The notes under the pieces: model-generated
The model's database searches: none
Seen by the model: the letters and a program-made list of their open reading frames with translations, nothing else
What the model was told of the DNA's origin: nothing
Shown: piece after piece, positions 16,501 to 23,572 of the stretch
Position numbering within the stretch: the first letter of the stretch is position 1
Layout: the number at the start of each line of letters is the position of its first letter
Translations under genes and position numbers: made by a program
Assembly: GCF_003261055.1 (NCBI RefSeq)
Contig: NZ_CP030073.1
Span: 3,472,001-3,536,000 of the forward strand
Origin: Streptomyces cadmiisoli
GTDB lineage: Bacteria; Actinomycetota; Actinomycetes; Streptomycetales; Streptomycetaceae
Direction: 5' to 3'
Length of the DNA: 64,000 nt

Positions 16501-16847
16501 CGGTCGTCCTCGGGGCCGGGCTTCTCCAGGGAGGTGCGGCCCGCGGACCGGGCGCCGGCCAGGGCGGACTCCAGGTCGGCGATGCGGGCGTCGCGCTCGG
16601 CGAGTTCGGCGGCGACGCGGTTCAGGGCGTCGTCCACGTCCGCCATGCGGTAGCCGCGCGCGGCGAGCGGGAAGCGCAGGTCGTCGATGTCCTCGGGGTG
16701 GAGCGGGCGGTCCTCGGGCAGCGGGTCGTGGAGCCGCTCGGGCGCGGCCTCGGGCAGCGGACCGTGGTCACCGCCGCCGACCACGGCCAGCGTCACCGCG
16801 GCGACGACGACGGCGAGGGCCACGACCAGGAACAAGAACATCACCAT
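16497..16847 (-). CDS. DivIVA-domain membrane protein (Rv1209-like)
   Basis: A 116-residue protein with one N-terminal membrane helix (MVMFLFLVVALAVVVAAVTL), a short acidic/proline linker, a DivIVA-like motif 'LRFPLAARGYRMADVDDALN' and a short coiled coil (RVAAELAERDARIADLESAL). DivIVA motifs bind curved membrane or oligomerise at poles; whether this small version does so is unknown. Start ATG 16847 is chosen; ATG 16841 is an alternative two codons in. No strong RBS is visible for either. Its TGA overlaps the tagA start (ATGA). Divergent from the folP2-like gene, as in other actinobacteria. Confidence 0.82.
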   Translation of the reverse strand: MVMFLFLVVALAVVVAAVTLAVVGGGDHGPLPEAAPERLHDPLPEDRPLHPEDIDDLRFPLAARGYRMADVDDALNRVAAELAERDARIADLESALAGARSAGRTSLEKPGPEDDR

Positions 16848-16991
16848 CGCTGAAGGGCCCCCACGCGGAGAGTGCCGGCTCGTGCCGACGACGAATGTGT
16901 CTGGGTCCGATCGTGCCATGCGAGGCTGGCGGTTAGGGTCGCAGGCGGTCATGGACCGATGACCACGACGCACGAGGAAAGGTCGCAGGGG

Positions 16992-17852
16992 ATGCTCAGG
17001 CTGGGCAGGCGGGAGTTCGACCCGCAGGAACCGGTGATCATGGCGATCGTGAACCGGACCCCGGACTCCTTCTACGACCGCGGGGCCACGTTCCGGGACG
17101 AGCCGGCCCTCGCGCGGGTGGAGCGGGCGGTCGCCGAGGGCGCGGCGATCATCGACATCGGCGGGGTCAAGGCCGGACCGGGCGAAGAGGTGACCGCCGA
17201 GGAGGAGGCCCGGCGCACGGTCGGGTTCGTGGCGGAGGTGCGGCGCCGGTTCCCGGACGTCGTGATCAGTGTGGACACCTGGCGGCACGAGGTCGGCGAG
17301 GCGGTGTGCGAGGTCGGCGCGGACCTGCTGAACGACGCGTGGGGCGGGGTGGACCCGAAGCTCGCCGAGGTCGCCGCGCGCCACGGCGCCGGGCTGGTGT
17401 GCACCCATGCCGGGGGCGCGCAGCCCCGCACCCGGCCGCACCGGGTGACCTACGACGACGTCGTGGCCGACATCCTGAGGGTGACCGTGGGCCTGGCCGA
17501 GCGGGCGGTGTCGCTGGGCGTGCCGCGGGAGTCGGTGCTGATCGATCCCGGGCACGACTTCGGGAAGAACACCCGGCACAGCCTGGAGGCGACCCGGCGG
17601 CTCGGGGAGATGGTGGAGACCGGCTGGCCGGTGCTGGTGTCGCTGTCCAACAAGGACTTCGTGGGAGAGACCCTGGACCGGCCGGTGAAGGAGCGGTTGA
17701 TCGGCACGCTGGCGACGACCGCGGTCTCCGCCTGGCTCGGGGCGCAGGTGTACCGCGTGCACGAGGTGGCGGAGACGCGGCAGGTGCTGGACATGGTGGC
17801 GGCGATCGGGGGGTGGCGGGAGCCGTCGGTCGCGCGACGCGGTCTGGCGTAG
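16992..17852 (+). CDS. folP2: dihydropteroate synthase homologue, FolP2 type
   Basis: A 286-residue TIM-barrel protein of the pterin-binding family. Motifs differ from true DHPS: 'IMAIVNRTPDSFYDRGATF' instead of the NVTPDSF-type sequence, 'DPGHDFGKN' for DPGIGFGK, and 'SNKDFVGETL' for SRKSF/MIG. These variants are those of actinobacterial FolP2 (Rv1207), which I recall as lacking DHPS activity, so folate synthesis should not be assumed. Start ATG 16992 has AGGAAAGG about 9 nt upstream; ATG 16959 is the alternative and would add 11 residues. Its neighbours (DivIVA-like/tagA divergent, LOG protein convergent) match the M. tuberculosis folP2 locus, although gpgS is absent here. Confidence 0.88.
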   Translation: MLRLGRREFDPQEPVIMAIVNRTPDSFYDRGATFRDEPALARVERAVAEGAAIIDIGGVKAGPGEEVTAEEEARRTVGFVAEVRRRFPDVVISVDTWRHEVGEAVCEVGADLLNDAWGGVDPKLAEVAARHGAGLVCTHAGGAQPRTRPHRVTYDDVVADILRVTVGLAERAVSLGVPRESVLIDPGHDFGKNTRHSLEATRRLGEMVETGWPVLVSLSNKDFVGETLDRPVKERLIGTLATTAVSAWLGAQVYRVHEVAETRQVLDMVAAIGGWREPSVARRGLA

Positions 17853-17954
17853 CCGCGCGGGCCCGCCACCCGAGCGGGCGGTGCGCCCGCCGTCCGGTGA
17901 CGGGACCCGCCCGCGGGCCCCGGGGCGGTCGCTCCGGGACCCGGCCACGACGAG

Positions 17955-17978
17955 GCCGGGCGGCGCGAGGCGCCCGGC
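17955..17978. terminator. hairpin between folP2 and LOG gene
   Basis: An 8-bp stem (GCCGGGCG / CGCCCGGC) with an 8-nt loop lies immediately downstream of the leftward LOG gene and in the 3' region of rightward folP2. The whole 136-nt gap is dense in GC inverted repeats. Confidence 0.5.
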
Positions 17979-17988
17979 TCGGACGGTC

Positions 17989-18747
17989 TCAGCGGCCCGC
18001 CTCCTTGGAGACCAGGGCCACGGCCTCGTCCACGTCGTCCGTGACGTGGAACAGGTCCAGGTCCATCTCCGCGGCCTTGCCCTGGGCGACCGTGGTGCTG
18101 CGCAGCCACTCGATGAGGCCGCCCCAGTACGCGGAGCCGAACAGCACGATCGGGAAGCGGGTGACCTTCTGGGTCTGGACCAGGGTCAGCGCCTCGAAGA
18201 GTTCGTCGAGGGTGCCGAGGCCGCCCGGCAGGACCACGAAGCCCTGCGCGTACTTCACGAACATCATCTTCCGGACGAAGAAGTAGCGGAAGTTCAGCCC
18301 GATGTCGACGTACGGGTTCAGCCCCTGCTCGAACGGCAGCTCGATACCGAGGCCGACCGAGATGCCGCCCGCCTCCAGCGCGCCCTTGTTCGCCGCCTCC
18401 ATCGCCCCGGGGCCACCGCCCGTGATGACCGCGAAGCCCGCCTCCACCAGGCCCCGGCCCAGGCGGACGCCCGCCTCGTACTCGGGCGAGTCCGCCGGCG
18501 TACGCGCGGAGCCGAACACGCTGATGGCGGGCGGGAGTTCGGCCAGCGTGCCGAATCCCTCGATGAACTCCGACTGGATGCGCAGGACCCGCCACGGGTC
18601 CGTGTGGACCCAGTCGGACGGGCCGCCCGCGTCCAGCAGTCGCTGGTCCGTCGTGCTCGCCGTCACCTGGCTCCGCCGCCGGAGGACCGGGCCGAGGCGC
18701 TGCTCCTCCGGGGGCTGCTTCTTTCCCTCAGGGTTGCCGGTGGCCAT
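17989..18747 (-). CDS. LOG-family (TIGR00730) nucleotide phosphoribohydrolase-like protein
   Basis: A 252-residue Rossmann-fold protein of the LOG/YvdD family. The nucleotide-binding segment is 'VITGGGPGAMEAANKGA' and the catalytic signature is 'VLPGGLGTLDELFEAL' (PGGxGTxxE). Family members cleave nucleoside 5'-monophosphates to base plus ribose 5-phosphate, and some release cytokinins; the M. tuberculosis counterpart Rv1205 has been linked to cytokinin production. The N-terminal 50 residues are basic and variable. Start ATG 18747 has a strong GGAGGGAG site. Lies 106 nt downstream of dapE in the same direction, convergent with folP2. Confidence 0.9.
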   Translation of the reverse strand: MATGNPEGKKQPPEEQRLGPVLRRRSQVTASTTDQRLLDAGGPSDWVHTDPWRVLRIQSEFIEGFGTLAELPPAISVFGSARTPADSPEYEAGVRLGRGLVEAGFAVITGGGPGAMEAANKGALEAGGISVGLGIELPFEQGLNPYVDIGLNFRYFFVRKMMFVKYAQGFVVLPGGLGTLDELFEALTLVQTQKVTRFPIVLFGSAYWGGLIEWLRSTTVAQGKAAEMDLDLFHVTDDVDEAVALVSKEAGR

Positions 18748-18853
18748 GTGCGCTCCCTCCGTTGCGGGGTCGTTCCACCTCAGCCTAGATCTACGCGGGT
18801 CAAGGACGCGGTACGACGGCGTGTCCGCCATGAAACGCCATGGCACCGGCGGC

Positions 18854-19933
18854 TCACGCGGTGAGCCAGGACCGCAGCCGCTCCTCGCCCGCCAGGATCT
18901 TTGCGGTGTCCACCCGCTCGTCCCGCTTGTGGGCCAAGTGGGGGTTGCCCGGACCGTAGTTGACCGCGGGGACGCCGAGCGCGCTGAAGCGGGAGACGTC
19001 CGTCCAGCCGTACTTGGGCTGCGGGGTGCCGCCCACGGCCTCGATGAAGGCCGCCGCGGCCGGGTGAGACAGGCCGGGCAGCGCGGCTCCGCTGTGGTCG
19101 TCGACCACGAACTCGCTCACCCCGCAGTCCGCGAAGACCTCGCGGACGTGGGCGACGGCCTCCTCCTCGGTGCGGTCCGGGGCGTAGCGGAAGTTGACCG
19201 TCACCACGCACTCGTCGGGGATGACGTTCCCGGCCACACCGCCCGAGATGCCCACGGCGTTCAGGCCCTCGCGGTACTCCAGGCCGTCGATCACCGGGCG
19301 GCGGGGCTCGTACGCGGCGAGGCGGGCCAGGATCGGGGCCGCCGTGTGGATCGCGTTGGAGCCCATCCAGCCGCGCGCCGAGTGGGCCCGCTCGCCCCGG
19401 GTCTTCAGCAGCACCCGCAGCGTGCCCTGGCAGCCGCCCTCCACCTCGCCGTCGGAGGGCTCCAGCAGCACCGCGAAGTCACCCGCGAGCCACTCGGGGT
19501 GCGCCTCGGCCACGTGCTTGAGGCCGTTGAGCTCGGCGGCGACCTCCTCGTTGTCGTAGAAGACGAAGGTCAGATCGCGGTTCGGGGCCGGGACGGTGGC
19601 CGCGATGCGCAACTGGACCGCGACGCCCGCCTTCATGTCGCACGTGCCGCAGCCCCACAGCACGCCCTCGTCGTCCAGCCGGGACGGCACGTTGCCGGCG
19701 ATCGGCACGGTGTCGATGTGACCGGCCAGGATCACTCGCTGGTCCCGGCCCAGATCGGTGCGGGCGACGACGTTGTTCCCGAAGCGGTCGACCGTCAGGT
19801 GCGGCAGGGTGCGCAACGCGGTCTCGATCGCGTCCGCCAGCGGCTTCTCACTGCCGCTCTCCGAGGGGAAGTCGACCAGCCGGGCGGTGAGCCGCGCGGC
19901 GTCCAGGGTGAGGTCAAGCGGGGTGTCGGCCAT
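18854..19933 (-). CDS. dapE: succinyl-diaminopimelate desuccinylase
   Basis: A 359-residue M20-family metallopeptidase assigned to DapE, which hydrolyses N-succinyl-LL-diaminopimelate on the way to lysine and peptidoglycan. Metal ligands and catalytic residues are visible in 'LAGHIDTVP' (His, Asp), 'WGCGTCDMKAG' (bridging Asp), 'FYDNEE' (general base Glu) and 'NPHLAHKRDE' (final His). Start ATG 19933 lies 7 nt after a TAGGGT box (19946 to 19941), so the transcript is probably leaderless. DapC is encoded 2 kb away, supporting the assignment. Divergent from the lysozyme-like membrane gene at 20017 with both promoters inside 83 bp. Confidence 0.92.
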   Translation of the reverse strand: MADTPLDLTLDAARLTARLVDFPSESGSEKPLADAIETALRTLPHLTVDRFGNNVVARTDLGRDQRVILAGHIDTVPIAGNVPSRLDDEGVLWGCGTCDMKAGVAVQLRIAATVPAPNRDLTFVFYDNEEVAAELNGLKHVAEAHPEWLAGDFAVLLEPSDGEVEGGCQGTLRVLLKTRGERAHSARGWMGSNAIHTAAPILARLAAYEPRRPVIDGLEYREGLNAVGISGGVAGNVIPDECVVTVNFRYAPDRTEEEAVAHVREVFADCGVSEFVVDDHSGAALPGLSHPAAAAFIEAVGGTPQPKYGWTDVSRFSALGVPAVNYGPGNPHLAHKRDERVDTAKILAGEERLRSWLTA

Positions 19934-19940
19934 GCGGTAG

Positions 19941-19946
19941 ACCCTA
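19941..19946 (-). promoter_or_regulatory. -10 box (TAGGGT) of leaderless dapE
   Basis: TAGGGT on the minus strand ends 7 nt before ATG 19933; no RBS lies between. It sits back-to-back with the rightward box at 20005. Confidence 0.5.
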
Positions 19947-20004
19947 ACGCGCAGGCCTTCGACGCACTGTTCCCGGACGGGGCCCGGCGCACCGTACTCT
20001 CCAG

Positions 20005-20010
20005 TACCTT
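20005..20010 (+). promoter_or_regulatory. -10 box (TACCTT) of leaderless membrane gene
   Basis: TACCTT is followed by 6 nt and GTG 20017. The two divergent leaderless promoters are about 60 bp apart. Confidence 0.45.
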
Positions 20011-20016
20011 GTACGC

Positions 20017-21006
20017 GTGTCTGAGCCACCCCGCCCTCCCAAGCGTCGCGGCCGCCTCTTCCGTTTCGGGGCGGCCTTCGTGGTGATGCTCGCCGTCGCG
20101 GGCTACCTCGTGGTCCAGTACGTCACCGGCGGCGCGGGCGGTCCCGGCTGCAAGGTGGTCTCGGCCGACGGGGACGAAGCCGCGTACGAGTTCTCGCCCG
20201 AGCAGGCGGTGAACGCGGCGACGATCACCGCGGTCGGCACCGCGCGCGGACTGCCCGAGCGGGCCGTGACGATCGCGCTCGCCACCGCGCTGCAGGAGTC
20301 GGCGCTGCGCAACATCGAGCACGGTGACCGCGACTCCCTCGGCCTGTTCCAGCAGCGGCCGTCGCAGGGCTGGGGCACGGAGCGGGAGATCATGGATCCG
20401 GTCTACTCGGCGGGCGAGTTCTACGACCACCTGGTGAAGGTGCCCGACTACACCCGGCTGCCGCTGACCGTCGCCGCGCAGCGCGTGCAGCGCAGCGGTT
20501 ACCCGGAGGCGTACGCCAAGCACGAGCCGGACGCCGCGCTGCTCGCGGCCGCGCTCAGCGGGCGGGCCGCGGCCGTGCTGACCTGTCAGGGCCGGCCCGA
20601 CCCCGTCCGTGTCTCCGGGCCGGACGCGGTGCGCTCCGCGCTCGTACGGGACTTCGGGCGGGACGCGGTGGAGCAGGCCGGCGCCGAGGTGGCCGCCGAC
20701 GAGCGGAAGCCCGCGCCGGGCGAGCCGGTCACCGAGACCGACGGGCGCACCGTGACGGTCCCGCTGACCGCGGACGGCGGACCGGACGGGCGGGACGCGC
20801 GGGACGTCGGCGAGCGGGGCTGGCAGGTGGCGCACTGGGCCGTGGCCAACGCCTCCGCGCTGCACATCAAGCGTGTCCTGTACGACGGCCGGGAGTGGAC
20901 CTCCGGGCGCACCAACGGCGAGTGGCGTCCCGTCGCCGACGACGCGAAGGGCGGCACCGGAGCACGGAAGGCCGCGAACTCGGTCCGAATTGTCACTGCA
21001 CAGTAG
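20017..21006 (+). CDS. membrane-anchored protein with lysozyme-like domain
   Basis: A 329-residue protein: a short basic N-terminus, one membrane helix (FGAAFVVMLAVAGYLVVQYV), then an extracytoplasmic domain whose 'ALQESALRN..GDRDSLGLFQQRPSQGWGT' and 'IMDPVYSAGEFYDHL' blocks are the actinobacterial lysozyme-like signature also found ahead of NlpC/P60 domains. The Glu in LQES is the candidate catalytic acid. The second half (after about residue 210) is charged and unique. Peptidoglycan lysis is plausible but unproven; databases often mislabel such proteins as heavy-metal transporters. Start GTG 20017 follows a TACCTT box by 6 nt. A strong hairpin follows the stop. Confidence 0.8.
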   Translation: MSEPPRPPKRRGRLFRFGAAFVVMLAVAGYLVVQYVTGGAGGPGCKVVSADGDEAAYEFSPEQAVNAATITAVGTARGLPERAVTIALATALQESALRNIEHGDRDSLGLFQQRPSQGWGTEREIMDPVYSAGEFYDHLVKVPDYTRLPLTVAAQRVQRSGYPEAYAKHEPDAALLAAALSGRAAAVLTCQGRPDPVRVSGPDAVRSALVRDFGRDAVEQAGAEVAADERKPAPGEPVTETDGRTVTVPLTADGGPDGRDARDVGERGWQVAHWAVANASALHIKRVLYDGREWTSGRTNGEWRPVADDAKGGTGARKAANSVRIVTAQ

Positions 21007-21047
21007 TGCGAGACCTACCTCCTGAGAGGTACATGCAACGGGCCTCC

Positions 21048-21085
21048 ACGGGGGTGTGTTCAGGTTTTCGTGACCTCACCCCCGT
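21048..21085 (+). terminator. terminator hairpin of lysozyme-like gene
   Basis: A perfect 9-bp stem (ACGGGGGTG / CACCCCCGT) with an inner 4-bp stem (AGGT / ACCT) starts 42 nt after the stop codon. A smaller 6-bp hairpin (TACCTC, CTGA, GAGGTA) precedes it at 21016-21031. Confidence 0.7.
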
Positions 21086-21150
21086 ATCCCCGGAAAGCCT
21101 TGTGAACACAGCGCCGTAAGGATTCGGCAGAGTTTCGGGACGGGTCTTCT

Positions 21151-21188
21151 TTGCCCGTTTTTATCCGCAGGCGATAATGCGACGCATT
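21151..21188 (+). promoter_or_regulatory. promoter with overlapping palindrome
   Basis: TTGCCC (21151-21156), 16 nt, then GATAAT (21173-21178) make a good vegetative-type promoter for the secreted-protein gene at 21317. A 13-bp palindrome AATGCG-A-CGCATT (21176-21188) covers the end of the -10 and the probable start site, an ideal repressor position. The leader of about 130 nt also has a hairpin GTTGCG-CCGC-CGCAAC at 21202-21217. Confidence 0.55.
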
Positions 21189-21316
21189 GCCAAGTCTTTA
21201 CGTTGCGCCGCCGCAACCTTCGGGGGCTTCGAGCGGTAGTCACTGCGTCCGCGACCGGCGATCAAATGCCGGGAGCGGTCCGACACTTCATCGTTTCCTC
21301 CCGTCAAAGGAGCATC

Positions 21317-21793
21317 ATGTCCCTCCCTCTGACCCGTCGGATCGCCCGTGCCGCGCTGCTCGTCGCAGCGGGAGCGGCCGCCGGGGTCGGTGCGGCCGGC
21401 TCCGCCAGCGCGGCCCCCGAACTGCCCGCTGCCCCCAACGTCGGCGGACTGACCGCCCTGGACGGGGCGACCGTCGGCAACACCGTCGACAGCGCGGCTC
21501 AGGACGTCACCGGGCTCGCTGGCGACACCGGCAGCAAGGCTGTCAAGAAGGCGGTGCCGGCCGCGGGCAAGACCGGCGGCCAGGCCGCGAAGAAGGCCAC
21601 GCCGGCGGTGCAGAAGGCCGCTGGTGAGGCTGCCGGGACCGCCGGGGACGTCGTCGGTGACACCGCTTCGACCGCGACCAAGGGCGGACTGCCCACGGAC
21701 GGGCTGACCAAGGGCGGGCTGGCCAAGGACGGGCTGGCCAAGGGTGGGCTGCCGGCCAAGTCGCTGCCCGCGACGGGGCTGCCGATCGGCTGA
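21317..21793 (+). CDS. secreted Ala/Lys/Gly repeat protein
   Basis: A 158-residue small secreted protein. The signal peptide runs to about residue 32 (cleavage after SASA, before APELP). The mature part is low-complexity: alternating Ala/Lys helices (KAVKKAVPAAGKTGGQAAKKA) and a C-terminal glycine-leucine repeat built on GGL-x-x-DGL/KGGL units, ending PATGLPIG. It has no cysteine and no catalytic motif. ATG 21317 has AAAGGAG 5 nt upstream; the longer frame runs through the hairpin leader and is rejected. The repeats resemble chaplin-era surface proteins only in size; there is no chaplin domain. An extracellular structural or surface-coat role is a guess. Followed by an outstanding terminator. 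Confidence 0.75.
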   Translation: MSLPLTRRIARAALLVAAGAAAGVGAAGSASAAPELPAAPNVGGLTALDGATVGNTVDSAAQDVTGLAGDTGSKAVKKAVPAAGKTGGQAAKKATPAVQKAAGEAAGTAGDVVGDTASTATKGGLPTDGLTKGGLAKDGLAKGGLPAKSLPATGLPIG

Positions 21794-21807
21794 CGCCGGG
21801 TCGTACG

Positions 21808-21843
21808 ACGGCGGGGTCCGGGACGTGTCCCGGACCCCGCCGT
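21808..21843. terminator. 17-bp perfect bidirectional terminator
   Basis: ACGGCGGGGTCCGGGAC is followed after two bases by its exact complement, giving a 17-bp arm pair between convergent genes. This is the longest perfect hairpin I saw in the window. Confidence 0.9.
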
Positions 21844-21880
21844 TCGTCGTGTGCGCGGGCGGCTGCCCGCGCCGGGCGGC

Positions 21881-22990
21881 CTACGCCGCGAGGCGCTTCA
21901 CCGCGGCCGCGACCCGCTCGTCGGTCGCCGTCAGGGCCACCCGCACGAAGTTCTCCCCCGCCGGGCCGTAGAAGTCACCGGGGGCGACCAGGATGCCCAG
22001 AGCGGCCAGGTGCGCCACCGTGGCCCAGCAGGACTCGTCGCGGGTGGCCCACAGGTACAGGCTCGCCTCGCTGTGCTCGATGCGGAAGCCGTGGCCCAGC
22101 AGGGCCTCGCGCAGGAGCGTGCGCCGGGCGGCGTAGCGCTCCCGCTGCACGCGGACGTGGTCGTCGTCGCCGAGAGCCGCCACCACGGCCGCCTGGGTCG
22201 GCGCCGACGTCATCATGCCGCCGTGCTTGCGGATCTCCAGCAAGGGGGCCAGGACGGCCGGGTCACCGGCCAGGAAGGCGGCGCGGTAGCCGGCGAGGTT
22301 GGACCGCTTGGACAGCGAGTGGACCGTGACGATGCCCTCGTACGAGCCGCCGTTGACGTCCGGGTGGAGGACGGAGACCGGGTCCGCCTCCCAGCCCAGC
22401 TCGATGTAGCACTCGTCGGAGACCAGCAGCACGCCGTGCTCACGCGCCCAGGCGACGATCCGGGTCAGCTCGGCCTTCGACAGGACCCCGCCCGTCGGAT
22501 TCGAGGGCGAGTTCAGCCAGAGCAGCCTCAGGTTCGCCGGGTCGAGCTCCGTCGGGTCGTCGTAGGCCTCGTGGCCGGCCCGGGCCAGGCGCGCGCCCAC
22601 CTCGTAGGTCGGGTAGGCGAGCCGCGGGAAGGCGACCCGGTCGCCGGGGCCGAGGCCCAGCTGGGTGGGGAGCCAGGCGACGAGTTCCTTGGAGCCGACG
22701 ATCGGCAGGACGTGGTGGTGGGTCACGTCCCGGGCGCCGAGGCGGCGGCGCAGCCAGCCGGTGATCGCGTCGCGCAGCTCGGGCGTGCCCCACACGGTCG
22801 GATAGCCCGGGGAGTCGGCCGCGGCGATCAGCGCCTTCTGGACGAGCTCGGGCACCGGGTCGACGGGCGTACCGACGGACAGGTCGACGATGCCGTCCGG
22901 GTGACCGGCCGCCGTCTGCTTGTACGGCGCCAGCTTGTCCCACGGGAAGGCCGGGAGACGGTCGGAGACTGCGGACACGTTCTGGCTCAC
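21881..22990 (-). CDS. dapC: N-succinyldiaminopimelate aminotransferase
   Basis: A 369-residue class I/II PLP aminotransferase. 'IVGSKELVAWLP' and 'NSPSNPTGGVLS' are cofactor/substrate loops, 'DECYIELGW' holds the pyridine-contacting Asp and Tyr, and Lys228 in 'HSLSKRSNLAGYR' is the Schiff-base lysine. The actinobacterial DapC group keeps this 'SLSKRSN' motif and sits beside ferredoxin fdxA/fdxC, as here. The enzyme makes N-succinyl-LL-DAP precursor by transamination in lysine/DAP synthesis, upstream of DapE. Start is GTG 22990 (MSQNVSAVSDRLPAFPWD). A 19-bp inverted repeat in the 121-nt gap to fdxA may separate or attenuate the two. Confidence 0.9.
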   Translation of the reverse strand: MSQNVSAVSDRLPAFPWDKLAPYKQTAAGHPDGIVDLSVGTPVDPVPELVQKALIAAADSPGYPTVWGTPELRDAITGWLRRRLGARDVTHHHVLPIVGSKELVAWLPTQLGLGPGDRVAFPRLAYPTYEVGARLARAGHEAYDDPTELDPANLRLLWLNSPSNPTGGVLSKAELTRIVAWAREHGVLLVSDECYIELGWEADPVSVLHPDVNGGSYEGIVTVHSLSKRSNLAGYRAAFLAGDPAVLAPLLEIRKHGGMMTSAPTQAAVVAALGDDDHVRVQRERYAARRTLLREALLGHGFRIEHSEASLYLWATRDESCWATVAHLAALGILVAPGDFYGPAGENFVRVALTATDERVAAAVKRLAA

Positions 22991-23024
22991 TTTCTCGTGC
23001 GTACGGCCCGACGGGGCGGCAAAC

Positions 23025-23085
23025 GCCTCGGTCCCGCACGGCCGACGACCGCGCGGATGGCGATCAGGCCGTACGGGACCGAGGC
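23025..23085 (-). terminator. 19-bp-arm hairpin between fdxA and dapC
   Basis: Arms at 23025-23043 and 23067-23085 are complementary over 19 bases with one change. In minus-strand RNA the odd pair is U-G, so pairing is continuous; in plus-strand RNA it would be a C-A mismatch. Loop of 23 nt. It lies after fdxA and before dapC, which both read leftwards, so it terminates fdxA or attenuates dapC. Confidence 0.75.
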
Positions 23086-23111
23086 GGCACGGGCCGGGGC
23101 CGCTTGCGGGA

Positions 23112-23432
23112 TTACTCGCCCTGCGGCGGGAGCGCGGCGATGAAGGGGTGATCCCTCTCGATCAGACCGAGCTTGCTCGCGCCACCGGGCGAGCCGAGCT
23201 CGTCGAAGAACTCGACGTTCGCCTTGTAGTAGTCCTTCCACTCCTCCGGCGTGTCGTCCTCGTAGAAGATCGCCTCCACCGGGCAGACCGGCTCACACGC
23301 ACCGCAGTCGACGCATTCGTCCGGGTGGATGTACAAGGACCGGGAGCCCTCGTAGATGCAGTCGACCGGGCACTCCTCGATGCACGCCTTGTCCTTGACG
23401 TCGACACAAGGCTGCGCGATGACGTAGGTCAC
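23112..23432 (-). CDS. fdxA: 7Fe ferredoxin
   Basis: A 106-residue [3Fe-4S][4Fe-4S] ferredoxin. Cys9, Cys17 and Cys50 fit the 3Fe cluster; Cys21, Cys40, Cys43 and Cys46 fit the 4Fe cluster ('CIEECPVDCIYEG', 'ECVDCGACEPVCP'); Cys25 is the extra conserved one. The C-terminal 50 residues (EEWKDYYKANVEFFDELGSPGGA) are the usual actinobacterial extension. Electron carrier for cytochromes P450 or oxidoreductases in the cytoplasm. GTG 23432 has GGAGG 9 nt upstream. Divergent from the acetyltransferase gene with about 140 bp between. Confidence 0.95.
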   Translation of the reverse strand: MTYVIAQPCVDVKDKACIEECPVDCIYEGSRSLYIHPDECVDCGACEPVCPVEAIFYEDDTPEEWKDYYKANVEFFDELGSPGGASKLGLIERDHPFIAALPPQGE

Positions 23433-23572
23433 GCTGTCGTTCCTCCTCGATTGGGCGCCGGCGGGCCTCCTCAGGCTCCGCCGCCTGGCGCGCGGGAGCG
23501 CGGCGTCGTCGATGCCCGCCCCTAGTATCTCCGTTCTTGGGCATGATCCGAACAGGAGGGGTGAACCGACCT

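Noticed and set aside
16872..16991. Longer folP2 start candidates at 16872 and 16959
   Set aside because: 16872 lies opposite the DivIVA-like gene promoter and lacks an RBS; 16959 is possible but has a poorer RBS than 16992.
21007..21316. ydaO-type c-di-AMP riboswitch upstream of a secreted protein
   Set aside because: The region has simple hairpins and a promoter but no ydaO core motifs; the downstream gene is not a wall hydrolase.
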